Below are positions 35,347 through 44,536 of a stretch of 64,000 nucleotides of DNA, piece by piece. Position 1 is the first letter of the stretch. Each line of letters begins with the position of its first letter. The DNA lies in contig NZ_JAEUAO010000007.1 of the NCBI RefSeq assembly GCF_019511375.1, forward strand, positions 1 to 64,000, written 5' to 3'. The notes under the pieces are model-generated. The model did no database searches. It was not told where the DNA came from and saw only the letters and a list, made by a program, of their open reading frames with translations. The position numbers and the translations under genes were made by a program. This DNA comes from Rhizobium herbae. Its GTDB lineage: Bacteria > Pseudomonadota > Alphaproteobacteria > Rhizobiales > Rhizobiaceae.

Positions 35347-37146
35347 ATGATGAAGAACAAGGCCGGCTGGGTGGCCCTTATCGTCCTGGCAATTGCATCC
35401 CTGCTGATGGTTTTCTTTGTGCTGCCGAATATCAACAAGGGCAAGGACACGCTCACGGCCGATGCCCCGGCGGACAAGTCGGCAACCTTGGCCGAACCGA
35501 AGAGCGCAAAGCCCACTGCCGGGGGCGAGGCGGCGACCGACACCGCCAAGTCCACCGATCCGGTTGCTGCGTGGACGGTGCCGGGTTTCGATGTCCTGCG
35601 CGTCGAACCGGACGGGTCGACGGTCATTGCGGGGCGCGCTCAGCCCAATACCAAGCTTGAAATCATGAGCGGCGATACTGTCATCGGCACGGCGGATGTC
35701 GGAGCGGAAGGCAATTTTGCCGCGGTCTTCGAGAAGCCGCTTGCAGCCGGTGATTATCAACTGACGCTGCGCAGCGTCGGCGAAAACGGCGCAACCAAGT
35801 CCTCCGAGGAGGTTGCCACCGTTTCGATCCCCAAGGACAAGGCCGGCGAACTGCTCGCCATGGTGTCGAAGCCGGGCGAGGCGAGCCGCATCATCACCAA
35901 ACCGGTGGCCGAGGCAAAGCCTGCCGATGGGGCTGCCGAGCCGGCGACGGCGGCGGGGGAGGTTGCAAAGGCAGAACCTGTTCCCGGTCAATCGGCAACG
36001 GCGACGCCAACCGATACCTCCGTTTCGTCCCAGACCCAGGCAACCGGCGAGAAGCCGGCCGTCTCTGTCTCCGCGGTCGAGATCGAAGGCAGGAAGATTT
36101 TCGTCGCCGGCAACGCCAAGGCCGGCGCGTTGGTGCGCGTCTATGCCGATGACAAGCCTGTCGGCGAAATCAAGGCCGACGAGCAGGGGCGGTTCGTCGT
36201 TGAAGGCGCGATCGACCTGCCGGTCGGCGGCCACACGATCCGCGCCGACGTGATGGGCGCTGACGGCAGCACGGTTGAAACGCGGGCATCCGTTCCCTTT
36301 GATCGCCCGGCTGGCGATCAGGTGGCAGCGGTCGCTCAACCCGGCGCGCAAGGCACCGTGACGCCTCTCGAGGGCGGCAGTTTCGATGGCCTGCGAATGG
36401 AAGCGACGAAGGCTCTTGGCCTGCTGAAGGGGCTGTTTGCCGATGGCAAGGTGCCGACGGCGGAAGAACTGGCGGCGGCGCGCTCGGCAACGGAAATTGC
36501 CCTGAAGTCACTCGCCGATTTCAAGGTCGCCGACAACCTGGATGCCGGTGCCCAGGAACTGGCGGCCAAGACGGCCAAGTCCGCGGCCGATGCGCTCGCC
36601 GTGCTGAAAGCGCTGCCGGCGGATGCCGCCAGCGTTTCCGCATCGCTCGGCAAGATCGAGGCGGCGGTTGGCTCGGCGCTGATGCCGCGTACCGACGGCG
36701 CCGGCGGCAATGCGGTCGCAACGACCCAGCCGGTACAGAACGAGGTTGCAAAGCCGGCGGCGGAAACGGCCGAGAAGCCTGCCGCAGAGTCAGCCACGCC
36801 TTCCGCAGAGTCAGGCGTTGCCGCTGCGACAGGCACCGACAGTGCCGCACCGGCCGAGAAACCGGTAACCGGGCAGGCAGCTGCCGAGCCGGAAACGGTG
36901 CAGCAGGCGCCGCTGCAGCAGAGCAAGACGTCGGTGATCATCCGCCGTGGCGATACGCTCTGGCAGATTTCGCGCCGCGTCTATGGTGCGGGGGTTCGCT
37001 ACACGACGATCTATCTCGCCAACGAGGGCCAGATCGCCGATCCGGACCGTATCTTGCCGGGCCAGATCTTCGGCGTGCCGGACGAGGCGATGTCGGAGAC
37101 TGAAGCGCGGGAGATGCATCGCAAGCGCGTGAAGCATCTGCCGTGA
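35347..37146 (+). CDS. membrane-anchored Ig-like/LysM peptidoglycan-binding protein
   Basis: 599 residues from 35347 (or 35350), with GGAG 6-9 bases upstream. One N-terminal membrane segment (WVALIVLAIASLLMVFFVLP) anchors a long periplasmic part rich in Ala, Pro, Glu and Lys. Two Ig-like modules are visible (about residues 80-160, GFDVLRVEPDGSTVIAG...; and about 240-320, VSVSAVEIEGRKIFVAG...), separated by low-complexity linkers. A single LysM module ends the protein (V-I-I-R-R-G-D-T-L-W-Q-I-S-R-R-V-Y-G...N-E-G-Q-I-x-D-P-D-R-I-L-P-G-Q), which binds peptidoglycan glycan chains. A strong terminator follows. Confidence 0.85.
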   Translation: MMKNKAGWVALIVLAIASLLMVFFVLPNINKGKDTLTADAPADKSATLAEPKSAKPTAGGEAATDTAKSTDPVAAWTVPGFDVLRVEPDGSTVIAGRAQPNTKLEIMSGDTVIGTADVGAEGNFAAVFEKPLAAGDYQLTLRSVGENGATKSSEEVATVSIPKDKAGELLAMVSKPGEASRIITKPVAEAKPADGAAEPATAAGEVAKAEPVPGQSATATPTDTSVSSQTQATGEKPAVSVSAVEIEGRKIFVAGNAKAGALVRVYADDKPVGEIKADEQGRFVVEGAIDLPVGGHTIRADVMGADGSTVETRASVPFDRPAGDQVAAVAQPGAQGTVTPLEGGSFDGLRMEATKALGLLKGLFADGKVPTAEELAAARSATEIALKSLADFKVADNLDAGAQELAAKTAKSAADALAVLKALPADAASVSASLGKIEAAVGSALMPRTDGAGGNAVATTQPVQNEVAKPAAETAEKPAAESATPSAESGVAAATGTDSAAPAEKPVTGQAAAEPETVQQAPLQQSKTSVIIRRGDTLWQISRRVYGAGVRYTTIYLANEGQIADPDRILPGQIFGVPDEAMSETEAREMHRKRVKHLP

Positions 37147-37201
37147 TCGGTTTTTGCCGGCGCTCCATTGCGGCCGGTGTTTGTGAAGCCTATCTGAAAC
37201 G

Positions 37202-37233
37202 AAAAGCGGCGCCTTGAGAAAGGCGCCGCTTTT
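37202..37233 (+). terminator. rho-independent terminator of the LysM gene
   Basis: Perfect 14-bp inverted repeat AAAAGCGGCGCCTT / AAGGCGCCGCTTTT with a GAGA loop (37202-37215, 37220-37233). It begins 56 bases after the stop codon and separates the gene from the ABC exporter. Confidence 0.85.
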
Positions 37234-37340
37234 GATTGGAGATTGCGGGCGCGCTTTCCATCGATGGTCATCGTCATGACATCCAAAGCGCGCAGACGCT
37301 GTCGAGAAACAACAGTCGAAGAACGAAGGCGGACACGCAC

Positions 37341-39227
37341 GTGGCAGCGCAGAAGAAGACGGTATCGGCGGACGCAGGCAATCCGCTGCAGACGATCATC
37401 AATCTCTGGCCCTATATGTGGCCGACCGACCGTACCGACCTCAAGATGCGGGTCGTCTGGGCGACCCTCATCCTGGTGGTCGCCAAGATCGTGCTGCTGC
37501 TCGTGCCCTATTTCTTCAAATGGGCGACCGATGCCCTGAACGGCAGGACCGAGATTGCCGGCGTTCTCCCCGCCGTCTTCACCGGCGCCGTAATGCTCGT
37601 GCTTGCCTATAACCTGGCGCGCTTGCTGCAGGCGGGACTGAACCAGCTGCGCGACGCACTCTTTGCCAGCGTCGGCCAGCATGCGGTGCGCCAGCTTGCC
37701 TATCGCACCTTCGTCCACATGCACCAGCTGTCGCTGCGCTTCCACCTGGAACGCCGCACCGGCGGCCTGTCGCGCATCATCGAGCGTGGCACCAAGGGCA
37801 TCGAAACGATAGTCCGGTTCACCATCCTGAATACGGTGCCGACCCTGATCGAGTTCCTTATGACGGCGGTGGTCTTCTGGTGGGGGTATGGCTTCGGCTA
37901 CCTGGCTGTGACCGCCATCACCGTCTGGCTCTATATCTGGTTCACCATCAGGGCGAGCGACTGGCGTATCTCGATCCGCCGCTCGATGAACGACAGCGAT
38001 ACAGACGCCAATACCAAGGCGATCGATTCCCTTCTGAACTTCGAGACGGTCAAGTATTTCGGCAACGAGGAGATGGAGGCCAGGCGCTTCGACCAGTCCA
38101 TGGCACGTTACGAGCGATCCGCCACGCAGGTCTGGACCTCGCTCGGCTGGCTCAACTTCGGCCAGGCGCTGATCTTCGGCGCGGGCACCGCGGTCATGAT
38201 GGTCATGTCGGCCCTGGCCGTGCAGCGCGGCGAGCAGACGCTCGGCGACTTCGTCTTTATCAACGCGATGCTGATACAGCTTGCCATCCCGCTCAACTTC
38301 ATCGGCTTCGTCTATCGCGAAATCCGCCAGGGCCTGACGGATATCGAGAAGATGTTCGACCTGCTCGACGTCGAGGCCGAGGTCGTCGACAGTCCGGACG
38401 CGAAGGAACTGGTGATCGATCGCGGCGCGATCGCCTTCAAGGACGTGCATTTCGCCTATGATCCCGCCCGCCCGATCCTCAAGGGTATCAGCTTCGAAGT
38501 GCCGGCCGGCAAGACGGTCGCCGTCGTCGGTCCCTCGGGCGCCGGCAAATCGACGCTGTCGCGGCTTCTCTACCGCTTCTACGATGTCCAGCAGGGCGCA
38601 ATCACCATCGACGGCCAGGACGTGCGCGACGTGAAGCAGCAGAGCCTGCGCGCCGTGATCGGCATGGTGCCGCAGGATACGGTGCTGTTCAACGACACGA
38701 TCGCCTACAACATCCGCTACGGCCGCATCTCGGCCACGCAGGCGGAGATCGAGGCAGCGGCGGATATCGCCCAGATCGGCGAATTCATCGAGAGCCTGCC
38801 GGAGGGCTACGGCGCCATGGTCGGCGAGCGCGGCCTGAAGCTGTCGGGCGGCGAGAAGCAGCGCGTCGCCATCGCCCGCACGGTGCTGAAAAGCCCGCCG
38901 ATCCTGATCCTCGACGAGGCGACCTCGGCGCTCGACACCCGCACCGAGCAGGAGATCCAGGCAGCACTCGATATCGTCTCGCAGAACCGCACGACGCTGG
39001 TCATCGCCCACCGCCTGTCGACGGTCATCCACGCCGACGAGATCATCGTGCTCAAGGATGGCGGCATCGCCGAGCGGGGCACGCACGGGGAACTTATCGA
39101 GCGCGGCGGCCTTTATGCCTCCATGTGGAACCGCCAGCGTGAAGCAACGCAGGCCGAGGAAATGCTGAAGAAGGTCCGTGAAAGCGACGATCTGGGCGTT
39201 GTCGTGCGCGGTGCAGCGGCAGTGTGA
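37341..39227 (+). CDS. ABC exporter, ATP-binding and membrane domains fused (Atm1/HMT1 type)
   Basis: 628 residues from the GTG at 37341; the frame runs back to a TTG inside the preceding terminator region, which is unlikely, and no in-frame ATG lies between. The N-terminal half is a six-helix ABC membrane domain with the Atm1-type motif D-T-D-A-N-T-K-A-I-D-S-L-L-N-F-E-T-V-K-Y-F-G-N-E-E. The C-terminal half has Walker A G-P-S-G-A-G-K-S-T, Q-loop Q-D-T-V-L-F-N-D-T, signature L-S-G-G-E-K-Q-R and Walker B I-L-I-L-D-E-A-T-S-A-L-D. Bacterial Atm1 proteins export glutathione-linked compounds and heavy metals. Confidence 0.92.
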   Translation: MAAQKKTVSADAGNPLQTIINLWPYMWPTDRTDLKMRVVWATLILVVAKIVLLLVPYFFKWATDALNGRTEIAGVLPAVFTGAVMLVLAYNLARLLQAGLNQLRDALFASVGQHAVRQLAYRTFVHMHQLSLRFHLERRTGGLSRIIERGTKGIETIVRFTILNTVPTLIEFLMTAVVFWWGYGFGYLAVTAITVWLYIWFTIRASDWRISIRRSMNDSDTDANTKAIDSLLNFETVKYFGNEEMEARRFDQSMARYERSATQVWTSLGWLNFGQALIFGAGTAVMMVMSALAVQRGEQTLGDFVFINAMLIQLAIPLNFIGFVYREIRQGLTDIEKMFDLLDVEAEVVDSPDAKELVIDRGAIAFKDVHFAYDPARPILKGISFEVPAGKTVAVVGPSGAGKSTLSRLLYRFYDVQQGAITIDGQDVRDVKQQSLRAVIGMVPQDTVLFNDTIAYNIRYGRISATQAEIEAAADIAQIGEFIESLPEGYGAMVGERGLKLSGGEKQRVAIARTVLKSPPILILDEATSALDTRTEQEIQAALDIVSQNRTTLVIAHRLSTVIHADEIIVLKDGGIAERGTHGELIERGGLYASMWNRQREATQAEEMLKKVRESDDLGVVVRGAAAV

Positions 39228-39233
39228 GGGGGA

Positions 39234-39311
39234 GGCGAATAGCGAATAGCCAATAGATATGCTGCAATTCGTCCGCTACTCCTATTCGCTACTCCCTATT
39301 CGCTATTCGCC
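39234..39311. repeat. 16-bp inverted repeat with short-tandem character, between the ABC gene and psd
   Basis: GGCGAATAGCGAATAG (39234-39249) is exactly complementary to CTATTCGCTATTCGCC (39296-39311). The 46 bases between contain more CTATTCGCTACT-like copies. Repeats of the form GCGAATAG are known in rhizobial intergenic regions. A similar but different case lies between fabD and fabG. Confidence 0.65.
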
Positions 39312-39380
39312 ACATCGCATTGCCCGGCCCGCCATTTCCCTGTACGTCCTAGCCGAACGAAAATCTGGAGATCCCTTTTC

Positions 39381-40079
39381 ATGAGCTTGATCAATACGGT
39401 GCGCAACACGCTGGTTCCGGTGCACAAGGAAGGTTATCGCTTCATCGCCGGTTTCTTCGTCGTCTCGCTGATCCTCGGATTTCTCTGGGAGCCGCTGATG
39501 TGGATCGGCTTCGTCCTGACGGCCTGGTGTGCCTATTTCTACCGAGACCCCGAACGCATGACGCCGCTCGATGACGATCTCGTCATCAGCCCGGCCGACG
39601 GCCGCGTCTCCTCGATCGCGCTCGTCACGCCGCCGGACGAACTTGGCCTTGGCACCGACCCGATGCTGCGCATCTCGGTGTTCATGAATGTCTTCAATGG
39701 CCACGTGAACCGCGCGCCGATGCGTGGCACGATCCGCCGCATCGCCTATCGCGCCGGCAAGTTCGTCAATGCCGAGCTTGACAAGGCAAGCCACGAAAAC
39801 GAGCGCAACGGCCTCGTCATCGAAACCGCCCACGGCGAAATCGGCGTTGTCCAGATCGCCGGCCTCGTCGCCCGCCGCATCGTCTGCTGGTCGGCGGAAG
39901 GCGATACGCTGCAGCCGGGCGAGCGCTTCGGGCTCATTCGTTTCGGCTCCCGGCTCGACGTCTTCCTTCCGGAGGGGGCGCAGCCGCGCGTCAGCCTCGG
40001 CCAGACCGCGATTGCGGGCGAAACGGTGATTGCGGAATTCCGCTCCGCCAAGGGTCCGGTCATCAGCCGCCGCGGTTGA
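39381..40079 (+). CDS. psd: phosphatidylserine decarboxylase proenzyme
   Basis: 232 residues, the short type A form common in alphaproteobacteria. Converts phosphatidylserine to phosphatidylethanolamine at the inner membrane. The self-cleavage site that makes the pyruvoyl group is the G-S in R-F-G-S-R-L-D-V-F near residue 192. S-P-A-D-G-R-V (catalytic Asp-containing) is near 72 and [11 protein letters not shown] near 104. Two hydrophobic segments at the N-terminus anchor it. It is 36 bases before pssA, so substrate synthesis and use are encoded together. Confidence 0.95.
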   Translation: MSLINTVRNTLVPVHKEGYRFIAGFFVVSLILGFLWEPLMWIGFVLTAWCAYFYRDPERMTPLDDDLVISPADGRVSSIALVTPPDELGLGTDPMLRISVFMNVFNGHVNRAPMRGTIRRIAYRAGKFVNAELDKASHENERNGLVIETAHGEIGVVQIAGLVARRIVCWSAEGDTLQPGERFGLIRFGSRLDVFLPEGAQPRVSLGQTAIAGETVIAEFRSAKGPVISRRG

Positions 40080-40115
40080 TCGGCGGCGTCATCGAAACTG
40101 GAACAGGAGCACGTC

Positions 40116-40967
40116 ATGGAAACGCCCTTTCCGTCCTTTGAACCGAACGGCCCGAACGACGAGGCGCGCGGGCCGCGCCTTCGGGAAATTCCGCTGCGGC
40201 TGATCGTGCCCAACATGATCACCGTGCTCGCCATTTGCGCCGGCCTCTCCGGCGTCCGGCTGGCGTTCGAAAACCGCTTCGAGCTCGCCGTCGCTATGGT
40301 TCTGGTCGCAGCGTTCCTCGACGGCATCGACGGCCGCGTGGCACGGCTGATGAAGGCCACCTCGAAGTTCGGTGCGCAGATGGATTCGCTCGCCGATATC
40401 GTCAATTTCGGCGTCGCGCCGGCGCTGGTTCTCTACGCCTTCGTCCTCGACCAGGCCCGTTCGCTCGGCTGGATCGCAGCGCTGATCTATGTGATCGCCG
40501 CCGGCCTTAGGCTTGCCCGTTTCAACGTCATGGCCGAGCGCGAAGTGAAGGCCTCCTGGCAGTCGGAATACTTCGTCGGCGTGCCGGCGCCGGCCGGCGC
40601 CATGCTCGTTCTCCTGCCGATGTATCTCGGTCTTCTCGGCCTCGCGCCGGACCGCCTCGTCGCTCTCGTTTCGTCGGCCTATACCGTGCTGATCGCCTTC
40701 CTGCTGGTCAGCCGCCTGCCGGTCTGGTCCGGCAAGTCGGAAAACCGCGTCCGCCGCGATCTCGTCCTGCCCGTCATCCTCTTCGTCGTGCTCTACGTCG
40801 CGACGCTGATGAGCTTCACCTGGGAGACGATGGTGATCACGGCTGTCGGATATCTCCTCAGCCTGCCGTTCGGGGCGCGCAAATGGCAGAAGAAATACGG
40901 CGACTGGCCGCTCCATCCGGATCACCCGGCGCCGCTCGAGGACGGGTTGCCGGAAGACAAGAAGTAG
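40116..40967 (+). CDS. pssA: CDP-diacylglycerol--serine O-phosphatidyltransferase
   Basis: 283 residues. Makes phosphatidylserine from CDP-diacylglycerol and serine. The CDP-alcohol phosphotransferase motif D-G-x2-A-R-x8-G-x3-D-x3-D is present as D-G-I-D-G-R-V-A-R-L-M-K-A-T-S-K-F-G-A-Q-M-D-S-L-A-D near residues 70-95. About eight hydrophobic segments follow. The C-terminus is hydrophilic. Co-transcribed with psd; a strong terminator lies 20 bases after the stop. Confidence 0.95.
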   Translation: METPFPSFEPNGPNDEARGPRLREIPLRLIVPNMITVLAICAGLSGVRLAFENRFELAVAMVLVAAFLDGIDGRVARLMKATSKFGAQMDSLADIVNFGVAPALVLYAFVLDQARSLGWIAALIYVIAAGLRLARFNVMAEREVKASWQSEYFVGVPAPAGAMLVLLPMYLGLLGLAPDRLVALVSSAYTVLIAFLLVSRLPVWSGKSENRVRRDLVLPVILFVVLYVATLMSFTWETMVITAVGYLLSLPFGARKWQKKYGDWPLHPDHPAPLEDGLPEDKK

Positions 40968-40987
40968 GTCTTTGGCTACTCATAGAG

Positions 40988-41020
40988 AAAGCCGCCGCGA
41001 GAAACCCGCGGCGGCTTTTT
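40988..41020 (+). terminator. rho-independent terminator of psd-pssA
   Basis: Perfect 12-bp stem AAAGCCGCCGCG / CGCGGCGGCTTT (40988-40999, 41007-41018) with a 7-base loop AGAAACC, then TTC. Convergent SDR gene ends 20 bases further, so it may serve both directions. Confidence 0.85.
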
Positions 41021-41039
41021 CAATTTCTGTATTCGAAGA

Positions 41040-41780
41040 TCAATCCGGCAGCCGGTAATCGACGATCCGGTTTTCGCGCAGGATGAAGAGCTTGCCCGTC
41101 TCCCTCTGGTCCGGACCGACCAGCGGCAGCAGCTTGGCGGCCACTTCCGAGGGATGCGGCACGGTCGACGGGTCCTCGCCGGGAACGGCTTGCGCGCGCA
41201 TGGCGGTGCGGGTCGCGCCCGGGTCGACGCTGAGGATGCGCAGCGGCAGTCGCTGCGTCTCGCCGGCCCATGTGCGCGCCAAAGCCTCGACGGCCGCCTT
41301 GGAGGCGGAGTAGGGGCCCCAGAACGGCTTGCACTTGTGGGCGGCGCTGGAGGACAGGATGAGCGCGCGGCCGGCATCCGACTGCTGCAAGAGCGGATCG
41401 ACGGAGCGGATCAGGCGCCAGGTGGCGGTGATGTTGATCGTCATCACCTTCTCGAACACCTTGGCCTCGACATGGCCGATCGGCGAGATGACGCCGAGCA
41501 CGCCGGCATTGGCAACGAGGATGTCGAGCTTGCCCCAGCGTTCATGGATGGCACCGCCGAGCTTGTCGATCGCCGCCATGTCGGCAAGGTCGAAGGGAAC
41601 CAGGGTTGCCGGCAGCCCGCCCGCAGCCTTGATCGCATCGTCCAGTTCTTCAAGCCCCCCGATAGTGCGGGCGCAGGCAATCACCTGGGCGCCGGCCTTG
41701 GCCAGCTCAAGTGCGGTGAAATAGCCGATGCCGCGCGATGCGCCGGTGACCAGTGCTATGCGGCCCGTAAGATCGATCAT
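41040..41780 (-). CDS. SDR-family NAD(P)-dependent oxidoreductase
   Basis: 246 residues. Rossmann T-G-A-S-R-G-I-G at residues 13-20, N-A-G near 90, active-site S in I-L-S-S-S-A-A-H and Y-S-A-S-K near 157-161. The C-terminus V-D-P-G-A-T-R-T-A-M-R is usual for classical SDRs. The substrate is not predictable. It is downstream of purF in the same direction, a gene order I recall in rhizobia; a 256-base gap with repeat sequence separates them. Confidence 0.92.
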   Translation of the reverse strand: MIDLTGRIALVTGASRGIGYFTALELAKAGAQVIACARTIGGLEELDDAIKAAGGLPATLVPFDLADMAAIDKLGGAIHERWGKLDILVANAGVLGVISPIGHVEAKVFEKVMTINITATWRLIRSVDPLLQQSDAGRALILSSSAAHKCKPFWGPYSASKAAVEALARTWAGETQRLPLRILSVDPGATRTAMRAQAVPGEDPSTVPHPSEVAAKLLPLVGPDQRETGKLFILRENRIVDYRLPD

Positions 41781-41868
41781 GTCTGAGTGGCTCCGAATTC
41801 ATTTGATGCGGGCTTGCTGTGGCACACGTGGGGGCACGAACGCAAGATAGGCGGCCGGGTACAAGCAC

Positions 41869-42000
41869 CACCCCCTCACCCTAGCCCTCTCCCCGCAGGC
41901 GGGGAGAGGGGATTTGTCCGAGATTCGCCGCTTGTTCCTTCTCCTCGTTCACGGGGCGAAGGTGCCCGCCCTTCTTGTCTAAAAGGGAGGGCGGATGAGG
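41869..42000. repeat. palindromic intergenic repeat remnants (family 2-like) downstream of purF
   Basis: Contains CCTCACCCTAGCCCTCTCC with a hairpin CTCTCCCCG-CAGG-CGGGGAGAG and, further on, CCCGCCCTTCTTGTC-TAAAAGGGAGGGCGG. These are typical rhizobial intergenic palindromes; the motif set overlaps that at 15310-15437. No coding sequence was seen here. Confidence 0.6.
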
Positions 42001-42036
42001 AGCACGCAAGCAACGGACGTAATCGCGAGAAGCGAC

Positions 42037-43527
42037 TCAGCCGTTGCTGGCAAGCACCGACAGCTTAAGCCCGGCGGTTTCGCCGTTCTTGTCGAGAAGC
42101 CGGGTCGGATAGTCGCCGGTGAAATAGTGATCGGTGAACTGCGGGCGGGCCGGATTGCGATCCTCGCCGCCGACGGCGCGGTAGAGCCCGTCGATCGTCA
42201 GGAACGCCAGCGAGTCGGCGCCGATATATTTCGCCATCGCCTCGACGTCGGCATACTGGTTGGCGAGCAGCTTGTCGGCATTCGGCGTGTCGATGCCGTA
42301 GAAATCGGGATAGAAGATCATCGGGCTGGCAACGCGGACATGGACTTCCGTCGCGCCGGCATCGCGGATCATCTGCACGATCTTCAGCGAGGTGGTGCCG
42401 CGCACGATCGAATCGTCGACCAGAACGACGCGCTTGCCCTTGATCATGGCGCGATTGGCCGAATGCTTCAGCTTGACGCCGAAGGCGCGGATCTGCTGCG
42501 TCGGCTCGATGAAGGTGCGTCCGACATAGTGGTTGCGGATGATGCCGTATTCGAAGGGAATGCCGCTCGCCTGTGCATAGCCGAGCGCCGCCGGCGTGCC
42601 GCCATCCGGAACCGGCACGACCACGTCACCTTCGACCGGCGATTCCTTGGCGAGATTGACGCCCATGTTCTTGCGCGCCACATAGACGCTGCGGCCGCCG
42701 ACGACCGAATCGGGGCGGGCGAAATAGACATATTCGAACAGGCAGAGACGTTCCGGCTGCGCGTTCGCCGGCTTGCGGGCGTCGATGTCGATCGAGCCGT
42801 CCGGCTGGATTTCGCAGATGATGACTTCGCCGTTTTCGACGTCGCGAATATATTTCGCGCCGATGATGTCGAGCGCGCAGGTTTCCGAGCAGAAGATCGG
42901 CTTGCCGTCGAGCTCGCCCATGACCAGCGGCCGGATGCCGGTCGGGTCGCGCGCGGCAATCAGCTTGGTGCGCGTCATCGCGAGCATCGAATAGCCGCCC
43001 TCCATCTGCCGGATCGCGTCGATGAAGCGGTCAGCCGTGGAGCTGTGGCGCGAGCGGGCAATCAGGTGAAGCACGACCTCGGTGTCCGAGGTCGACTGAC
43101 AGATGGCGCCGGTGGCAATGATCTGGCGGCGCAGCGTCAGGCCATTGGTGAAGTTGCCGTTGTGGGCAATGGCGATGCCACCGACTTCGAGTTCCGCAAA
43201 CAGCGGCTGTACGTTGCGCAGCGCCACTTCGCCGGTGGTGGAGTAGCGGGTGTGGCCGATGGCGATCGAACCGGGCAATTTGGCGAGGATCGCCGGATCG
43301 GTATAGTGATCGCCGACGAGGCCCATGCGTTTTTCGGTACGGAACTGCCTGCCGTCGAAGGTGACGATGCCGGCCGCTTCCTGTCCGCGATGCTGGAGCG
43401 CATGCAGGCCGAGCGCCGTCAAGGTCGCTGCGTCCTGATGCCCGAGGATGCCGAAGACGCCGCATTCCTCGTGCAACGTATCGCCATCGAATTCGTCGTT
43501 GATCTCTTCGGATCGCAAATGGGTCAT
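42037..43527 (-). CDS. purF: amidophosphoribosyltransferase PurF
   Basis: 496 residues. First committed step of purine synthesis: PRPP plus glutamine to phosphoribosylamine. A short propeptide precedes the catalytic cysteine at residue 22 (E-C-G-V-F-G-I), which must be released to expose it. Glutaminase domain: L-Q-H-R-G-Q-E-A-A-G, R-Y-S-T-T-G, A-H-N-G-N. PRPP-binding loop V-V-L-V-D-D-S-I-V-R-G-T-T-S near 350-365. Cysteine pattern is compatible with the Fe-S-free or Fe-S types; I did not resolve it. Confidence 0.96.
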   Translation of the reverse strand: MTHLRSEEINDEFDGDTLHEECGVFGILGHQDAATLTALGLHALQHRGQEAAGIVTFDGRQFRTEKRMGLVGDHYTDPAILAKLPGSIAIGHTRYSTTGEVALRNVQPLFAELEVGGIAIAHNGNFTNGLTLRRQIIATGAICQSTSDTEVVLHLIARSRHSSTADRFIDAIRQMEGGYSMLAMTRTKLIAARDPTGIRPLVMGELDGKPIFCSETCALDIIGAKYIRDVENGEVIICEIQPDGSIDIDARKPANAQPERLCLFEYVYFARPDSVVGGRSVYVARKNMGVNLAKESPVEGDVVVPVPDGGTPAALGYAQASGIPFEYGIIRNHYVGRTFIEPTQQIRAFGVKLKHSANRAMIKGKRVVLVDDSIVRGTTSLKIVQMIRDAGATEVHVRVASPMIFYPDFYGIDTPNADKLLANQYADVEAMAKYIGADSLAFLTIDGLYRAVGGEDRNPARPQFTDHYFTGDYPTRLLDKNGETAGLKLSVLASNG

Positions 43528-43683
43528 CGCTGTTGGCCTTTATCCTAAGGGCAGGAACGCGTTGCGCATATTGTATCGGGTCATCGGCCCTTCAAGCCAC
43601 AGGGACTCGAGGGAATTGCATGCCATCATTGCCAAATGGACAGAGCCCGCCGGAGCGGGCCCATATTTTTCCAACACCCGGCC

Positions 43684-44298
43684 TTAGCCATTGGTCGCCG
43701 CGCCATTGGTCGCGGGCGTTTCCTCGGCCGGCGGTTGAGTGGTCGCGCCGCCAATACCTTCGTTCTCGCCTTCGCCGGTCGTGTCCTTGCCGCGCAGGCG
43801 GTCGAGGATCGTCGCGTCGGCGTTTTCCGGCAGGAGCGCGACCAGCTTGCCGCCGAGATTGTCGAGCAAGGGCTTTGACTTGGCGGTGGTCACCCAACCC
43901 GGCTGCTGCTGCGGCGCGACCAGCCAGTTGAAGAACAGCATGGCGACGACGACCAAAAGAATACCGCGGGCAGCGCCAAAGAGGAAGCCGAGCGTCCGGT
44001 CAAGCGCGCCGATACGGCTGTCGATGATGAAATCGGCGATCCGCATGGTGATGAACGAGATCACGATCAAGGCGATGAGGAAGACCACGCCGGCCGAGCC
44101 GATCATCGCGACGGTGTCGCTGCTGGTGTAGTTCTTCGCGTAAGGCAGGAGAAAGGGGTAGAGGAAATAGGCGGCGGCGGCGGCGCCGATCCAGCTTGCG
44201 ACCGACAGCACTTCCCGGGAAAAGCCGCGCACCATTGCCAGGATGGCCGAGAAAAGCGCGACGCCGAGAACGATACCGTCGAGAATTGTAATGGGCAT
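43684..44298 (-). CDS. cvpA: CvpA family membrane protein
   Basis: 204 residues. Four hydrophobic segments (about residues 6-24, 34-50, 65-85, 105-125) typical of CvpA. The conserved L-D-G-I-V-L-G-V-x-L-x-S-A at the N-terminus, V-R-G-F-S-R-E-V-L-S-V-A-S-W-I-G and G-A-L-D-R-T-L-G-F-L-F-G-A-A-R-G segments match. The C-terminus is a Thr/Pro/Ala/Glu-rich tail. CvpA is linked to envelope functions and, in E. coli, lies before purF, as here. A weak GCCCGC/GCGGGC hairpin lies at 43645-43660 past the stop codon. Confidence 0.9.
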   Translation of the reverse strand: MPITILDGIVLGVALFSAILAMVRGFSREVLSVASWIGAAAAAYFLYPFLLPYAKNYTSSDTVAMIGSAGVVFLIALIVISFITMRIADFIIDSRIGALDRTLGFLFGAARGILLVVVAMLFFNWLVAPQQQPGWVTTAKSKPLLDNLGGKLVALLPENADATILDRLRGKDTTGEGENEGIGGATTQPPAEETPATNGAATNG

Positions 44299-44375
44299 AT
44301 TGTGCTACTCCGAAACCGCCTGCTGCGCCGCGCGTCACATCGGACGCGCAAGGACGCAACAACCCCTTTGTATCT

Positions 44376-44420
44376 GCTGCATAATTTTTAAATCGAGCGG
44401 GATTTAAAAAACTATGCAGC
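44376..44420. repeat. A/T-rich imperfect inverted repeat between radA and cvpA
   Basis: GCTGCATAATTTTTAAATC at 44376-44394 pairs with GATTTAAAAAACTATGCAGC at 44401-44420 with one or two mismatches around a 6-base loop. It is 78 bases before the cvpA start and 117 after the radA stop. It could be an operator or a hairpin near a promoter. Confidence 0.4.
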
Positions 44421-44536
44421 GCGACCCCATGCTGATTTTCCGCGAACCATATATCATCACGCCGCAAGCGTCTTTCGATGGTTCATCGTTGAACACTGTT
44501 TTCACCGGAATTCGCCGATTTTACGCGGCGTTTTCC

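Noticed and set aside
37011..39086. 691-codon minus-strand frame over the ABC exporter
   Set aside because: Shadow of the exporter, with Asp/Arg/His-rich low-complexity composition and no motifs.
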